A DNA stretch of 64,000 bases. Origin: CAVOJV01 sp963696325. GTDB taxonomy: Bacteria; Pseudomonadota; Gammaproteobacteria; Competibacterales; Competibacteraceae. Shown one piece after another: positions 39,082 through 48,039 of this stretch. Both the position numbers and the translations under genes were made by a program. Below the pieces are notes generated by a model. That model was given only the letters and a program-made list of their open reading frames with translations, was not told where the DNA came from and made no database searches. Location of the stretch: NCBI GenBank assembly GCA_963696325.1, contig CAVOJV010000064.1:1-64000 (forward strand), given 5' to 3'. Position 1 is the first letter of the stretch. Every line of letters begins with the position of its first letter.

Positions 39082-40613
39082 CTACTGGGGCAAAGTGGCC
39101 AGAGGCAGGCCGGCGCGGCGGTCGGCGATGGCGCGTTCGAGAGTGCGCCACGGGGCGTGGCCGCGCTGGCGGCAGGTGTCGATGACGCTGGCCAGCAGGG
39201 CCACGACCCGCGAGCCGACCTCAGTGCGGGTGCCCAGACTGAGCTGGCGCAGGATCACCCAATGCCGCAAGGCGCGCTCGGCCTCGTTGTTGGTCAGCGG
39301 CAGTTCGGGATGGCTCAGTACCTGGAAGATGGCCTCCCAGTCGGTGAGCAATTCCACCGCCAAGGCAGGGGTTTTCTGATGGGTGCTGCCCTGGCCCCGC
39401 TCGCAGGCGGCGCGCAACGCCGCCAAGAGCGGGGCGTGCTGGGTGGGCAGATCGACCGGGGGCGGACCTTCGCGGGCGGCGTACACCGCCGCCATCAGCA
39501 CCTCCAAGGTATCCAGGACCAACTGACCGAAGACATGGGCCTCGCGGTCGCAGCTCTGGGCCAAACCCCGCGCCTTGCGAATCAGGTGGGCCCCGCAGCG
39601 CAGCCGGCGCGGGTAGTGGCGGTAGGACCCCCAGCCGTCGCTCATCAGCCAGCCGGTGAAGCCGTCCAGCACGTTCTCGACCAGTTCCTTGCCCCGCCCA
39701 GCCACGTAGTACAGGGTCACCGGCAGCGACCGGAACACCCACAGCCACAGCAGGTTGACCGTGTTCGGGCCAGGAGGTTTCGTCGGCGTGCAGCAGGTCG
39801 CTGGCCAGGACCGCCCGGACCAGCTCGTCTTCCGCCGGAGCCACGGCCGCGCTGGCTTCGTGGAGCGTCTGCTGGAGCGTGCCGATGCTCAGTTCCAGTC
39901 CCAGCCACTCGGCCAGGAATTCCTGAATCCGCGCCCGCGACCGCCGGAACCGGTAGGCCAGCGCCACGCTCAGCGCCGCCAGCCCCGGCCCCACCCGCCG
40001 CCATTCGCTGAGTTCGATCCCCGTCAGCAGCGGGTCCACTACGCCGTGGCCGGCCGCGGCGCGGGTCCGCTGCCCGCAGGCACAGGGCGTTTCGTAATAA
40101 CGATGGTCAATCACCCATACGGTCAGCCCCGGTCGCGCCGGATCGTCCCAACGCCGGTCGACCGCCTGAAAGCCGGTGTAAGCCACCGCCCCCGCCGGGT
40201 CCAGTGGCCGGCCACCGCCCGCGCAGGTATCGGGATAATGGGCCGGTTCGGCATTCGCTTGGAACACCTGGGTCCGGCCGCTCCCCGGCGCCCCCGGTGG
40301 TTTGCCGGCTTTGCGGGCCGTTGGGGTCTGCGCCGGTTTCGCCTCGGCCGGCTCCGGCTCGGCCGGGTTCGGCTCGCGGTCGCCCGCCGCCACGATGGCG
40401 TCGGCCTCCGCGTCCCGCCCGCCGCCCTGGCGTTCCCCCGGCGCCCGACTGCTCGGCGGCCGCGAACGGTTCTCCGGTCCCTGGTTCAACCGGTCCCGCG
40501 CCTCCTTCAAATCGTCCAGCAACCGCCCGACAGCGCGCACACCTCGGCCTCCCCCAGCGAATCGCAGGTAGGCGTTGGTCGAATTGGCGTAGGTTGTGTT
40601 CGCTCAGGTGCAT
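39082..40613 (-). pseudogene. IS66-family transposase TnpC, frameshifted
   Basis: From 40613 (MHLSEHNLRQFDQRLPAI) through RAVGRLLDDLKEARDRL, a long Ala/Pro-rich linker (AEPEPAEAKPAQTPTARKAG), the zinc-finger part (RYYETPCACGQRTRAAAGHG), then VLASDLLHADETSW (first Asp region), WLMSDGWGSYRHYPR (second Asp) and LPLTNNEAERALRHWVILRQ (Glu). The breaks are near 40560, 39790 and 39740. The accessory tnpA/tnpB genes are absent. Inactive as read. Confidence 0.8.
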
Positions 40614-40706
40614 GGCGGCAGTTTCCCATAACCGCTCCTAGGGGGAAAGTCAGCCGTTACCGGGAGAGGGAGGTGAACGGTTACAACCCTAGAAGAGGAG
40701 CCGAAG

Positions 40707-41090
40707 ATGAAACTATACGGTGGTATTGACCTGCATTCCAACAATACGTGATCGCCTTATTGGATGAAGAAGACTATCCGATCTATCGCAGACGACTGGG
40801 CAATGATATGGGTATGATCCTGAGCAAACTGGCGCCCCATCAGGCGAGTATTGAGGGGTTGGTGGTGGAGTCGACCTACAACTGGTATTGGCTGGTGGGT
40901 GGACTGATGGAAGCCGGTTATCGGATGCATTTGGCCAACACCGCGGCGATCGTGCAGTACGAGGGATTGAAGTTTACTAACGACGACTCCGACGCCCGCT
41001 GGTTGGCGAAGCTATTGCGGCTAGGGTTGCTACCCGAAGGGTATAGCTACCCCAAGGCGGAGCGGGCGGTGCGGGATTTACTGTCTCCAA
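40707..41090 (+). pseudogene. IS110-family transposase N-terminal fragment
   Basis: ATG 40707 gives MKLYGGIDLHSNNT (RuvC-like first Asp), then a one-base loss at about 40748 (ACGGTG to ACGTG) and VIALLDEEDYPIYRRRLGND, GLVVESTYNWYWLVGGLMEA (Glu), NDDSDARWLAKLLRLGLLPE (Asp pair). It stops after AVRDLLS where the IS200/IS605 left end begins. The C-terminal half is not found on the far side of that element, so it was lost. Different from the IS110 at 14419. Confidence 0.8.
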
Positions 41091-41237
41091 TGGGGAGGGT
41101 TAAAACCCCCGCCTTTAGGCGGAAGCTTTAGCAGCTTTTTTGCTCTGCTTGGGATATGAGCGACTATCGTCATGGTTCCCACACGGCGTTTTCCATCCAT
41201 CTGCATGTGGTCTGGATTACCAAGTATCGTCATAAAG

Positions 41238-42704
41238 CTGTCCATTACACACATCTCTAAGCGGTTGATTGGGCATGGAGATCAGACGCCAATTGCATCC
41301 CCCAAGCGAGGTCGCGGGCGCGCTGCAAGCCGATCCAGAGCGCTTGGGGGCCGGGCGGTCCGTCGCACTTGCGGCCCAAGTGGCCGCCCAGGCGGGCGAT
41401 CCAGCCGAGCATCGCCGGCAGCGGCGGCGGGCTCGCCGGCGGGGGTCGGCGGTGGATGGCGACGTAGACGGCCTGCCACTCGGCGGGGTCCAGCACGGCG
41501 TCGCAGGGCAACGCGGGGGTGACCCGTCCCAACACGGTCAGGTAGTGAATCCGCCAGGCGATGAGGAGGTACAAGGCCAGGGCCGGTTCCAGCCGCTCCA
41601 GGGTACTGAGTTGCAGGGCTTCGACCCGGCAGCCGGCTTTGAAGATTCGGAAAAAAACCTCGATGCTCCAGCGACTGCCGTACCATTGGAGCAGCTCGGC
41701 GGCTTGGGCGAGGGTGTCGGCCGGGCGGTTGGTCAACACGCGCCAGTCGAGCGGTTCAACCCCCGCGGGTGGGGATGCTTCCCGCGCCCGCAGCGTGGTC
41801 AGCGTCACCGGTTGGCCGTTCTTGGGTTGCAGGGTCACCCGTTCGGCCCGCACGGTCAGCACCACCGGCCGGCTCGGCCGGCGGGGTCGGGCCGGGAGGG
41901 TGAACGTCACTTCGCCCAACACCGGCGCCGGCGCCAGCCGGTCCCACAGCTTGTCGCCCTCAGCCAGGCAGCGGTTATGGGTGGCCCGGATCAGCCAGTC
42001 GATCCCCGGCTCCCGTTGCGCCCGAAGCATAAACTCGTGGATGTCGCACTCCCGGTCGGCGACGTAGACCAGCCGGGTGTCGGGCAGGGTCGCGGCCAGT
42101 TCGGCACAGCGCTCGAAGCCTTCCAGCCAGCGCATGCTCTCCTTGGCCTCGATCGGCCAGTGCCGTTTATCCTCGCCGAACGTCGCTCGGTCGCGGGTCC
42201 AGAACCAGGCGTCCAGCACCCCCAGCGGCACCCCGTCTGGCGTCACCGCCAAGGTGAGATGCACGTACAACCCCTGCTGCCGCAAGTAGCTCAACGGCCC
42301 CAGTCCGGCAATGCCCGGCTGGGCGGTATAGTTCAACTCCGTGCTGTCTTGCACGCATAAGACGATCGGATGGTGGCGCATTCGCGCGACGCTACAGTCC
42401 CAGTGCGGCGCCAGCACCGACTCCCAAGCGACGTTCTCGTGCGCCAGCAACCGATAGGCCGCCTGGGTCTCCGCCCAGCCCCCGCAGGCCACCGGAATGC
42501 TGGCGCCGGGCTGCGCCCCCAGTCGTTCCGCCACCTGCACCAGCCGCCGGTTCAACCGGGCATCGCCCAGGTTGGCACCGCCCAACTCCGCCGCCGCCCA
42601 ACTTACCGCTGCCGTGTCCGTCATCACCCGTACCCCAATCGTCTGTACCTATCCCACCCAATCGGGGCGGCAGTTCGCTCTATCAAGATATGTGTAATGG
42701 ACAG
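41238..42704 (-). mobile_element. IS4-family (Tn5-like) element, copy 2
   Basis: 1467 bp, the same 19-base ends CTGTCCATTACACACATCT (the right one with a single change, ATCT to ATAT), flanked by the 10-base duplication CGTCATAAAG (41228-41237, 42705-42714). Inserted in tnpA of the IS200/IS605 element. Confidence 0.92.
41257..42624 (-). CDS. IS4-family Tn5-like transposase, copy 2
   Basis: 455 codons from ATG 42624 (a GTG directly precedes it). Same domain order as copy 1: DNA-binding WAAAELGGANLGDARLNRRL, DDE blocks VLCVQDSTELNYT, RLVYVADRECDIHEF and RWSIEVFFRIFKAGCR, and the C-terminal dimerisation region. It has the usual K in FKAG where copy 1 has N, and a G-to-C change next to the second catalytic Asp; effect unknown. 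Intact frame. Confidence 0.9.
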   Translation of the reverse strand: MTDTAAVSWAAAELGGANLGDARLNRRLVQVAERLGAQPGASIPVACGGWAETQAAYRLLAHENVAWESVLAPHWDCSVARMRHHPIVLCVQDSTELNYTAQPGIAGLGPLSYLRQQGLYVHLTLAVTPDGVPLGVLDAWFWTRDRATFGEDKRHWPIEAKESMRWLEGFERCAELAATLPDTRLVYVADRECDIHEFMLRAQREPGIDWLIRATHNRCLAEGDKLWDRLAPAPVLGEVTFTLPARPRRPSRPVVLTVRAERVTLQPKNGQPVTLTTLRAREASPPAGVEPLDWRVLTNRPADTLAQAAELLQWYGSRWSIEVFFRIFKAGCRVEALQLSTLERLEPALALYLLIAWRIHYLTVLGRVTPALPCDAVLDPAEWQAVYVAIHRRPPPASPPPLPAMLGWIARLGGHLGRKCDGPPGPQALWIGLQRARDLAWGMQLASDLHAQSTA

Positions 42705-43433
42705 CGTCATAAAGTGCTCCGGGGCGCGATTGCCGAGCGGGTTCGCGACGTGGTACGGGAAGCATGCCGACGGCAAAGCGTCGATATCTTGCAGGGGCAT
42801 ATCTCGGTCGATCATGTTCACGTGATGCTGTCGATCCCGCCCCAAGTGACGATCAGCCGGCTGGTACAGCGGTTGAAGGGGAAAAGTTCCTATGTGCTGT
42901 TGCGGGAGTTTCCGGCGGTGCGGCAACGCTATTGGGGACGGCAGGTATGGGCACGGGGCTATTTTTGCCGCAGCAGCGGCAATGTCACGGATGACGTCAT
43001 TAAAGCCTACATTGAGAACCAGTGCCATGATCACGATGCTACCTTCTCGATTGAAGGGGAGGTTTCCTGAGTTTGTCAACTTGCATTGGCCCCACTTTGA
43101 TAATCTGATTTGGCCCCACCACGTTGCTGTTCATGGAGGCTCTCTCCCCAGAGAGAGCCGGTTGTGGTGGTAGTCTTTTAGCCCTCCGGTGGTGCGGTTG
43201 ACGGATGGCGACGCAGGGCCTCCTGAAGGCGGATGGACTGCATGCCGGTTTCGATGAGGTGCGCCCGGTGGGTGAGTCGATCAATCACGGCCCGACAGAG
43301 GCGGGGATCCGGGAAGACCGCGGTCCACTCCCCGAAGGGCAGATTAGTGGTCAACACCAAGGCCCGCCGTTCATGGCGCTCGCTGAGCACCTGAAACAGC
43401 AGTTCGGCATCGGCCTTGCTGAGCGGCAGGTAA

Positions 43434-44579
43434 TACCACTTACCAATAGGTTTTATTATTTAAGTGCGGCTAAAATGAACTCAAAGCCGGTCAAGGAAGC
43501 TAATTGATTGGCAGTGATAGACTGAATAATTTGATCAACTTCTCTACGCAATTCTTCTAAATTATTCAGATTAAGCCAGCGCAATTGATCTTTCATAGAT
43601 TGCCAAACGCGTTCGATGGGATTGACATCCGGGCTATAAGGAGGTTGAAATAACAAGACGACATTATCAGGAATCTGGAGTTTTTTGGCTAAATGAAACC
43701 GTCCGTTATCTAATTGAAGTATATTAAGACTGTGGGGATAAGCTTGAGAGAATTGGTCTAGAAATAGCTGAAAACAATCCGCGTCTAAATGAGAAAACTC
43801 TAAAAAGAAACGGTCTCCCTTCAGGGGTTCAACCGCGCCATATAAATAGAACGCTTGATACTTCCATTGGACCGGACCGATCGGTTTGACCCCCAACGCG
43901 GTGAGCACACGCCGGGTGATCGTCTTCAACCCAAAACGACTTTCATCCTGACTCCAATAGCGTAACGGCAAGGCCGAACTGCCGCCTAAGTTTTGAAGGA
44001 CGTTAATTAGCTCGAGGCGATCTGGCAGTTTTTTTAAATTCGACGACGGCAGCATCCTGCCGATGAATGCTCGTCGGGCGCGCCACCTTGAGCTTGGCTT
44101 GTAACTTATAGCGAACAATACGATGCACGGTGGAATAGGGCATCTCCACGCCTGATTCTTCCCCAAGCCAGTGTTTGACTTCTTTATAGCTGTTAAAACC
44201 GGCCGTGGGATCACTTAACCGCCGCTGCAAAGCATCCAGGAGCGCGCCCGATAGCTTTGACCGGCGACCACCGCGATAATTCCACTGCAAAAGTGCGGCC
44301 AATCCTCGCGTGCGATAGGTTTGCAGCCACTTTACAATGACCGATTTTGATCGGCCCAGATGATCCGATAAATCTTGTAAAGACTGAAAAAGGTTGGTTT
44401 TTAACCAGTATAATACTTGCAGCCTCTCTCGAAACTTAGCACGGGTTTGATCGTTCATCATCTCCCTTAATTCTTCAGCAGATTCCGTGATTTCAATTCT
44501 GATTGATCGACTCATGACTAAATTCCTAATCAGTTTGAAGAAGAAGCTTTATTATAATAAATTTATTTGGTAAATGGTA
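43434..44579 (-). mobile_element. IS630-family element in istB
   Basis: 1146 bp with ends TACCACTTACCAA and TACCATTTACCAA and TA(A) on both sides (43431-43433, 44580-44582), the TA target preference of the family. Clearly more AT-rich than the host IS21, suggesting recent arrival from a lower-GC genome. Confidence 0.85.
43456..44515 (-). CDS. IS630-family transposase, two overlapping frames
   Basis: Frame 1 (44515-44003) is the helix-turn-helix part: SLQDLSDHLGRSKSVIVKWL, RTRGLAALLQWNYRGGRRSK and YKEVKHWLGEESGVEMPYST. Frame 2 (to 43456) is the DDE domain: LRYWSQDESRFGLKTITRR (Asp), LNILQLDNGRFHLAKKLQIP (Asp) and FQPPYSPDVNPIERVWQSMK (Glu). They overlap at a run of seven A on the coding strand (T7 on plus, about 44028-44034), a typical slippery site, so a fused protein of about 345 residues by programmed frameshifting is likely. 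Both frames are complete. Confidence 0.85.
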
Positions 44580-45071
44580 TAACCCAGTTCATCGAGGACG
44601 AGTAAATCCAGCCGACTGTAGCGGCCCACGAGCCGCCCTAACTCGCGGGCATCCTTGGCTTCAACCAGTTCATTGACCAGTCGCCCGGCACTGGCAAAGC
44701 GTACCGCCCGCCCCTGGTTGGCCGCCGCTACCCCCAGGGCGGTCGCCAAGTGTGTCTTGCCCGTACCCGGTTCCCCCATCAGGATCACGGTTTCAGCCCG
44801 GTCGATGTAGTCGCCCTCGGCCAACTGCCGGATCTGCACTTCCGGGAGCGCCGGGGCACGCCGGAAGTCGAAGCTGGCCAGGGTCTTGGGCAACGGGAAC
44901 CCGGCTTCCTTGAGTCGCCGGGCCGCTCGATGGGCTGCCCGCTCGGCGACTTCCAGTTCCAGTACCTGCTGGAGGTAGGGCAGCGGTCCCTGCCCTTGCC
45001 GGTGGGCGGCTTCCGCTAAGCGTTCCGCCTCGCGGGCTACCGTGGGCAGCTTGAGGGTCTGACACAGGGCT

Positions 45072-46640
45072 TTAAGCCCTAGCGCTGGGGCCGCCATGGG
45101 TCACCTCCACCGCTTGACTCGGCCGCAGGCCATCATAGAGGTGCAGACTCTCCGGACGGGTCTGACCGTAGCGGGCGAGGGCTCCCAATTCCCCAACCAC
45201 CGCTGGCGGGGCGGGACAGGCTCCCTGCTGACGCACCAGGACCGCAATCGCCCCGGCGTCGCAGCAACCCAGGGCTACCGCCTGCGTGACGGCCTGAGGC
45301 ACTGCCGCCGAGTCGTTGTCGCGATGCAGCAGAAGCACCTGGAGCAGCTGCCGAGTCCCCTCGGTGTCCCCATAGCGCTGTTTCAACACCCCGAACAAGC
45401 GGTCATACACGGGGGGCCACTGACCGGTCTCGCGGGCTTGGCGCAGGGCGCGGGCGTTCGCCAGGGCACCCGGCTTGACCTGCAACCGCTCCCAGTAGTG
45501 ATCCAGCACCCAGTGCTCCCCAAACCGGCCTGGCAGTCGTTCATGGGTGGCCACGCTCCGCCCCTTGTGTAGCACCTCCCAGTGCTGGGCATGCAGCTGT
45601 ACCTCCACCGGCTGGCCTACCAACGCCACCGGCACCGAGTAGTGGTTGGTGCGGACGCGGACGCGGCTACTGCTGTCCACCCGACAGGTCAGCACCTCCG
45701 CCGTGGCAAACGGCGTCGCCGGTAATGGCCGCAACACCCCTTGCGCTTGCGTCCAGTCCATCGCGACCGAACGGTCCCGGCCCGTGATCTGCCTCCCCCC
45801 GTCGGCTTCGCAGGCCCGGTGGAGATAGCTATTTAACGCCGCCAAGTCCGCCATGACCGGGACCGGGACCAGGTGATTCCGCCGGAACCGGCCCACCGTC
45901 CCCTCCACCCCGCCTTTTTCATGGGCGCCGGCCAAGCCCGGTTGGCAGAAGTCGGCCGCAAACAAGTAATGGGAACGCAGGGCGATGAACCGGTCTGTCT
46001 CCTCCCGGCGCCGCCCGCGCAGCACCTTTTTCACCGCCAACCCCAGGTTGTCATACCGGAGCCGGGCAAAAACCCCGCCAAAGTCTGCGAAGGCCGCGAC
46101 GTGCGCTTCCAGGAAGGCTTGCTGGGTCTGGCACCAACAGGCCCGATGAAACTCCCGGCCACTGAAGCAGGCGCGCATGACAAAAAACTGCACGGTTCGC
46201 CGCCCCTCGGGGAAATCCACCGCCGCCTCATACCAATCCACCTGCGCCTCCTCACCCGGCCCATAGCTTTGCGGTACAAAGGCTTCTGCCGGCGGACCCA
46301 ACCCGCGTCGTTGCTGGCTCACGTACATCCGCACGGTCACTGCCGCTCCCGGGTAGCCGTGCTCCCGGACTAACCGCTGATAAACCCGGGTCCCGGTATG
46401 CCGCTGCTTGGGCGGCGCCTCCCGATCCGCGGCCAGCCAGCCATCAATGACCTGCCGCAAGGCCCGCGTTAACACCCAGGGTTCTCGCACCGGCGCCTTC
46501 CGCCGCGGAGGGAGTGCCGCTGCCAGCGCTTGCCGCACCGTCCGCCGATGCACTTGCCGCAGCCGAGCAAGGTGTCGGATGCCGTGGCCCCCGACGTAAT
46601 AGTCGCGTCTGATCAGCTCAAATAGCTCCACTTTGGTCAC
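45072..46640 (-). CDS. istA: IS21 transposase IstA, copy 3
   Basis: 522 codons, GTG start at 46640. Same domains as the other copies with two visible residue changes: AFVPQSYG instead of ALVPQSYG, and AAVPQAVT instead of AAVHQAVT. Intact, but its istB is broken and one terminal repeat is interrupted. Confidence 0.9.
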   Translation of the reverse strand: MTKVELFELIRRDYYVGGHGIRHLARLRQVHRRTVRQALAAALPPRRKAPVREPWVLTRALRQVIDGWLAADREAPPKQRHTGTRVYQRLVREHGYPGAAVTVRMYVSQQRRGLGPPAEAFVPQSYGPGEEAQVDWYEAAVDFPEGRRTVQFFVMRACFSGREFHRACWCQTQQAFLEAHVAAFADFGGVFARLRYDNLGLAVKKVLRGRRREETDRFIALRSHYLFAADFCQPGLAGAHEKGGVEGTVGRFRRNHLVPVPVMADLAALNSYLHRACEADGGRQITGRDRSVAMDWTQAQGVLRPLPATPFATAEVLTCRVDSSSRVRVRTNHYSVPVALVGQPVEVQLHAQHWEVLHKGRSVATHERLPGRFGEHWVLDHYWERLQVKPGALANARALRQARETGQWPPVYDRLFGVLKQRYGDTEGTRQLLQVLLLHRDNDSAAVPQAVTQAVALGCCDAGAIAVLVRQQGACPAPPAVVGELGALARYGQTRPESLHLYDGLRPSQAVEVTHGGPSARA

Positions 46641-46756
46641 CTCTCATACCCTCGCTGTTACTGTGACATCGAGCGCCACAGACTACGGCAAAGGGGGATG
46701 GGGGTGGGGCCAACTCTCGATATCAAAATCCCTTCAAGTGGGGCCAAATCAAGTTA

Positions 46757-47621
46757 GGCCGTGTTCACAAAATCATGCTTCGTGTGTGAGACTGCTGGCT
46801 ATCATCCACAGCCAGAGGGGTCGAGCATGGATCGTTTGTATTACCTTACGGACGCGCAATTTGAGCAGATCAACCGGTTGTTGCCACCCGAAGAGGGGCG
46901 CCGGGGGCGTCCGCCGACGGTCAAGAACCGCGAGGCGTTGGAAGGTGTGCTGCACGTTCTGCGCACGGGCACGCCGTGGCGGGATTTGCCGAACGCCTAC
47001 GGCCCTTGGCACACGATCTACATGCGCTGGCAACGCTGGATCGAGCGTGGGGTCTGGTGGAACATCCTGGGGCTGCTGAAGCGGCTCAAGGGCGTCGAAC
47101 TGAAGATCGTCTTTCTCGATTCCACGGTGGTACGCGCTCACCAGCACGCGGCGGGCGCCGCCAAAAAAAAGGCGATCAGGCCCTCGGTCGCTCCCGCGGC
47201 GGATTGACCACGAAAATCCACGCCCTGTGCGCTTCGGAAGCCGATGCGGTGGATATCCGGATCACGGCCGGGCAGGCGGGCGACGCGCCGGTCGGCGAAG
47301 CGCTTATCGATGCCATCGATCCGCGCGACGGCATCGAGCAAGCGGCTATGGACAAGGCCTATGATAGCAATGCCATCCGCGCCAAGCTCGACGCCAAAGG
47401 CATCACCCCGGTCATTCCGCCCAAGTCTAACCGCTTGGAGATCATCGTCTACGATAAGGAAAGCTACAAGCAGCGCAACAAAGTCGAACGCCTGTTCAAT
47501 AAAATCAAGCAGTTCCGCCGAGTCGCTACCCGCTATGAAAAACTCAAAGCCAACTTCCTGGCTTTCGTCACCGTCGCCCTCATCGTGATCATGCTCCGCT
47601 AGCAATTTTGTGAACACGGCC
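46757..47621 (+). mobile_element. IS5-family element (IS427-like) in the IS21 terminal repeat
   Basis: 865 bp with perfect 17-base ends GGCCGTGTTCACAAAAT and a TA duplication (46755-46756, 47622-47623). It splits CAAGTTA/GCAAACTCA, the last bases of IS21 copy 3. Confidence 0.9.
46827..47602 (+). CDS. IS5-family transposase with programmed frameshift
   Basis: Frame A from ATG 46827 encodes MDRLYYLTDAQFEQINRLLP, LRTGTPWRDLPNAYGPWHTI and VFLDSTVVRAHQHAAGA (first Asp). Frame B continues GDQALGRSRGGLTTKIHALC, AAMDKAYDSNAIR (second Asp) and YKQRNKVERLFNKIKQFRRV (Glu), ending TAG near 47602. The switch occurs at A8 (47162-47169), the slippery run used by IS427-type elements. The joined protein has about 258 residues. 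Likely active. Confidence 0.87.
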
Positions 47622-47756
47622 TAGCAAACTCAGTTTCCCCGTCAGGGGAGTCCCCTTCGCTTTAAGCCTGCTTTCAGCGGGAATACACTCGGCTTTAGCC
47701 GACAGCGCCGGCTTTAGCCGTCACCCGAAACCACCGCCTTTAGGCGGCGGTTTGTT

Positions 47757-48039
47757 CACTGAGTAGACAAAATAATGTCTCGATATTCGTTGGTCATGGG
47801 ATGAAATAATGGATTCTTAATACAAGTTAACCAGTGGACAGAAATTTTCCAGAGCAGTTTGAGTTTGCCTCCAAGCAAAGAAACCAAGCCATGACCCGGT
47901 AACCTTGAATGCTGATGTGGAGATGAAGGTTTTTGGAGTTGGGGATCTACGGGCGTTTCTTGACTCTTCCTTTCGTCTTTCTTTTGTTGAATTAGTGTTT
48001 GCTTAAAGTGAATCAACAGGACATAAACAATGAGATAAA
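47757..48039 (-). other. Unrecognised coding-like fragment cut by IS1182
   Basis: A minus-strand frame opens into the region from the IS1182 end with LVYLIVYVLLIHFKQTLIQQ, then PSSPHQHSRLPGHGLVSLLG, to a stop at 47756-47758. It resembles the C-terminal tail of some DDE transposases, but no family was recognised and the upstream part is not found beyond 49801. Treat as a remnant of unknown origin. Confidence 0.3.

Larger units (their letters stand above)
43178..45097 (-). pseudogene. istB: istB of IS21 copy 3, split by IS630
   Basis: The ATG at 45097 leads through the Walker A (GEPGTGKTH) to LLVLDELGY at about 44582, where IS630 enters right after Walker B. Coding resumes at 43430 with LPLSKADAELLFQVLSERHE and ends at 43178. 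Sequence otherwise matches copies 1 and 2, so the disruption is recent. This copy cannot supply its own helper ATPase. Confidence 0.88.
43068..47632 (-). mobile_element. IS21-family element, copy 3, carrying two other IS
   Basis: Ends as in the other copies (TGAGTTTGTCAACTTG at 43068; CAAACTCA ending 47632) with a 6-base duplication GTTTCC (43062-43067, 47633-47638). An IS630 element lies in istB and an IS5-family element in the last 20 bases of the left terminal repeat. Confidence 0.92.
41156..47665 (+). pseudogene. tnpA: IS200/IS605 TnpA (Y1 HUH transposase), interrupted twice
   Basis: Three exon-like pieces, 41156-41237, 42715-43067 and 47639-47665, join without a frame change into 153 codons, the normal TnpA length. 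The first gives SDYRHGSHTAFSIHLHVVWI, the second holds the HUH motif in ISVDHVHVMLSIPP and the catalytic Tyr helix in DVIKAYIENQ, the third ends PSGESPSL and TAA. IS4 copy 2 sits after codon base 41237 and IS21 copy 3 near the C-terminus. Inactive now; both hits are recent. Confidence 0.85.
41090..47756 (+). mobile_element. IS200/IS605-family element enlarged by nested insertions
   Basis: The same hairpin CCGCC-TTTA-GGCGG occurs near the left (41109-41122) and right (47734-47747) ends. The right end adds two more CGGC-TTTA-GCCG hairpins (47690-47701, 47709-47720). Removing IS4 (41238-42704) and IS21 copy 3 (43068-47632) plus one copy of each duplication restores a compact element of about 0.6 kb. 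Outer limits are approximate. Confidence 0.8.

Noticed and set aside
42690..43070. Stand-alone 126-codon transposase gene
   Set aside because: It is the middle piece of the interrupted IS200/IS605 TnpA; its apparent ATG lies in the IS4 terminal repeat and its TGA in the IS21 end.
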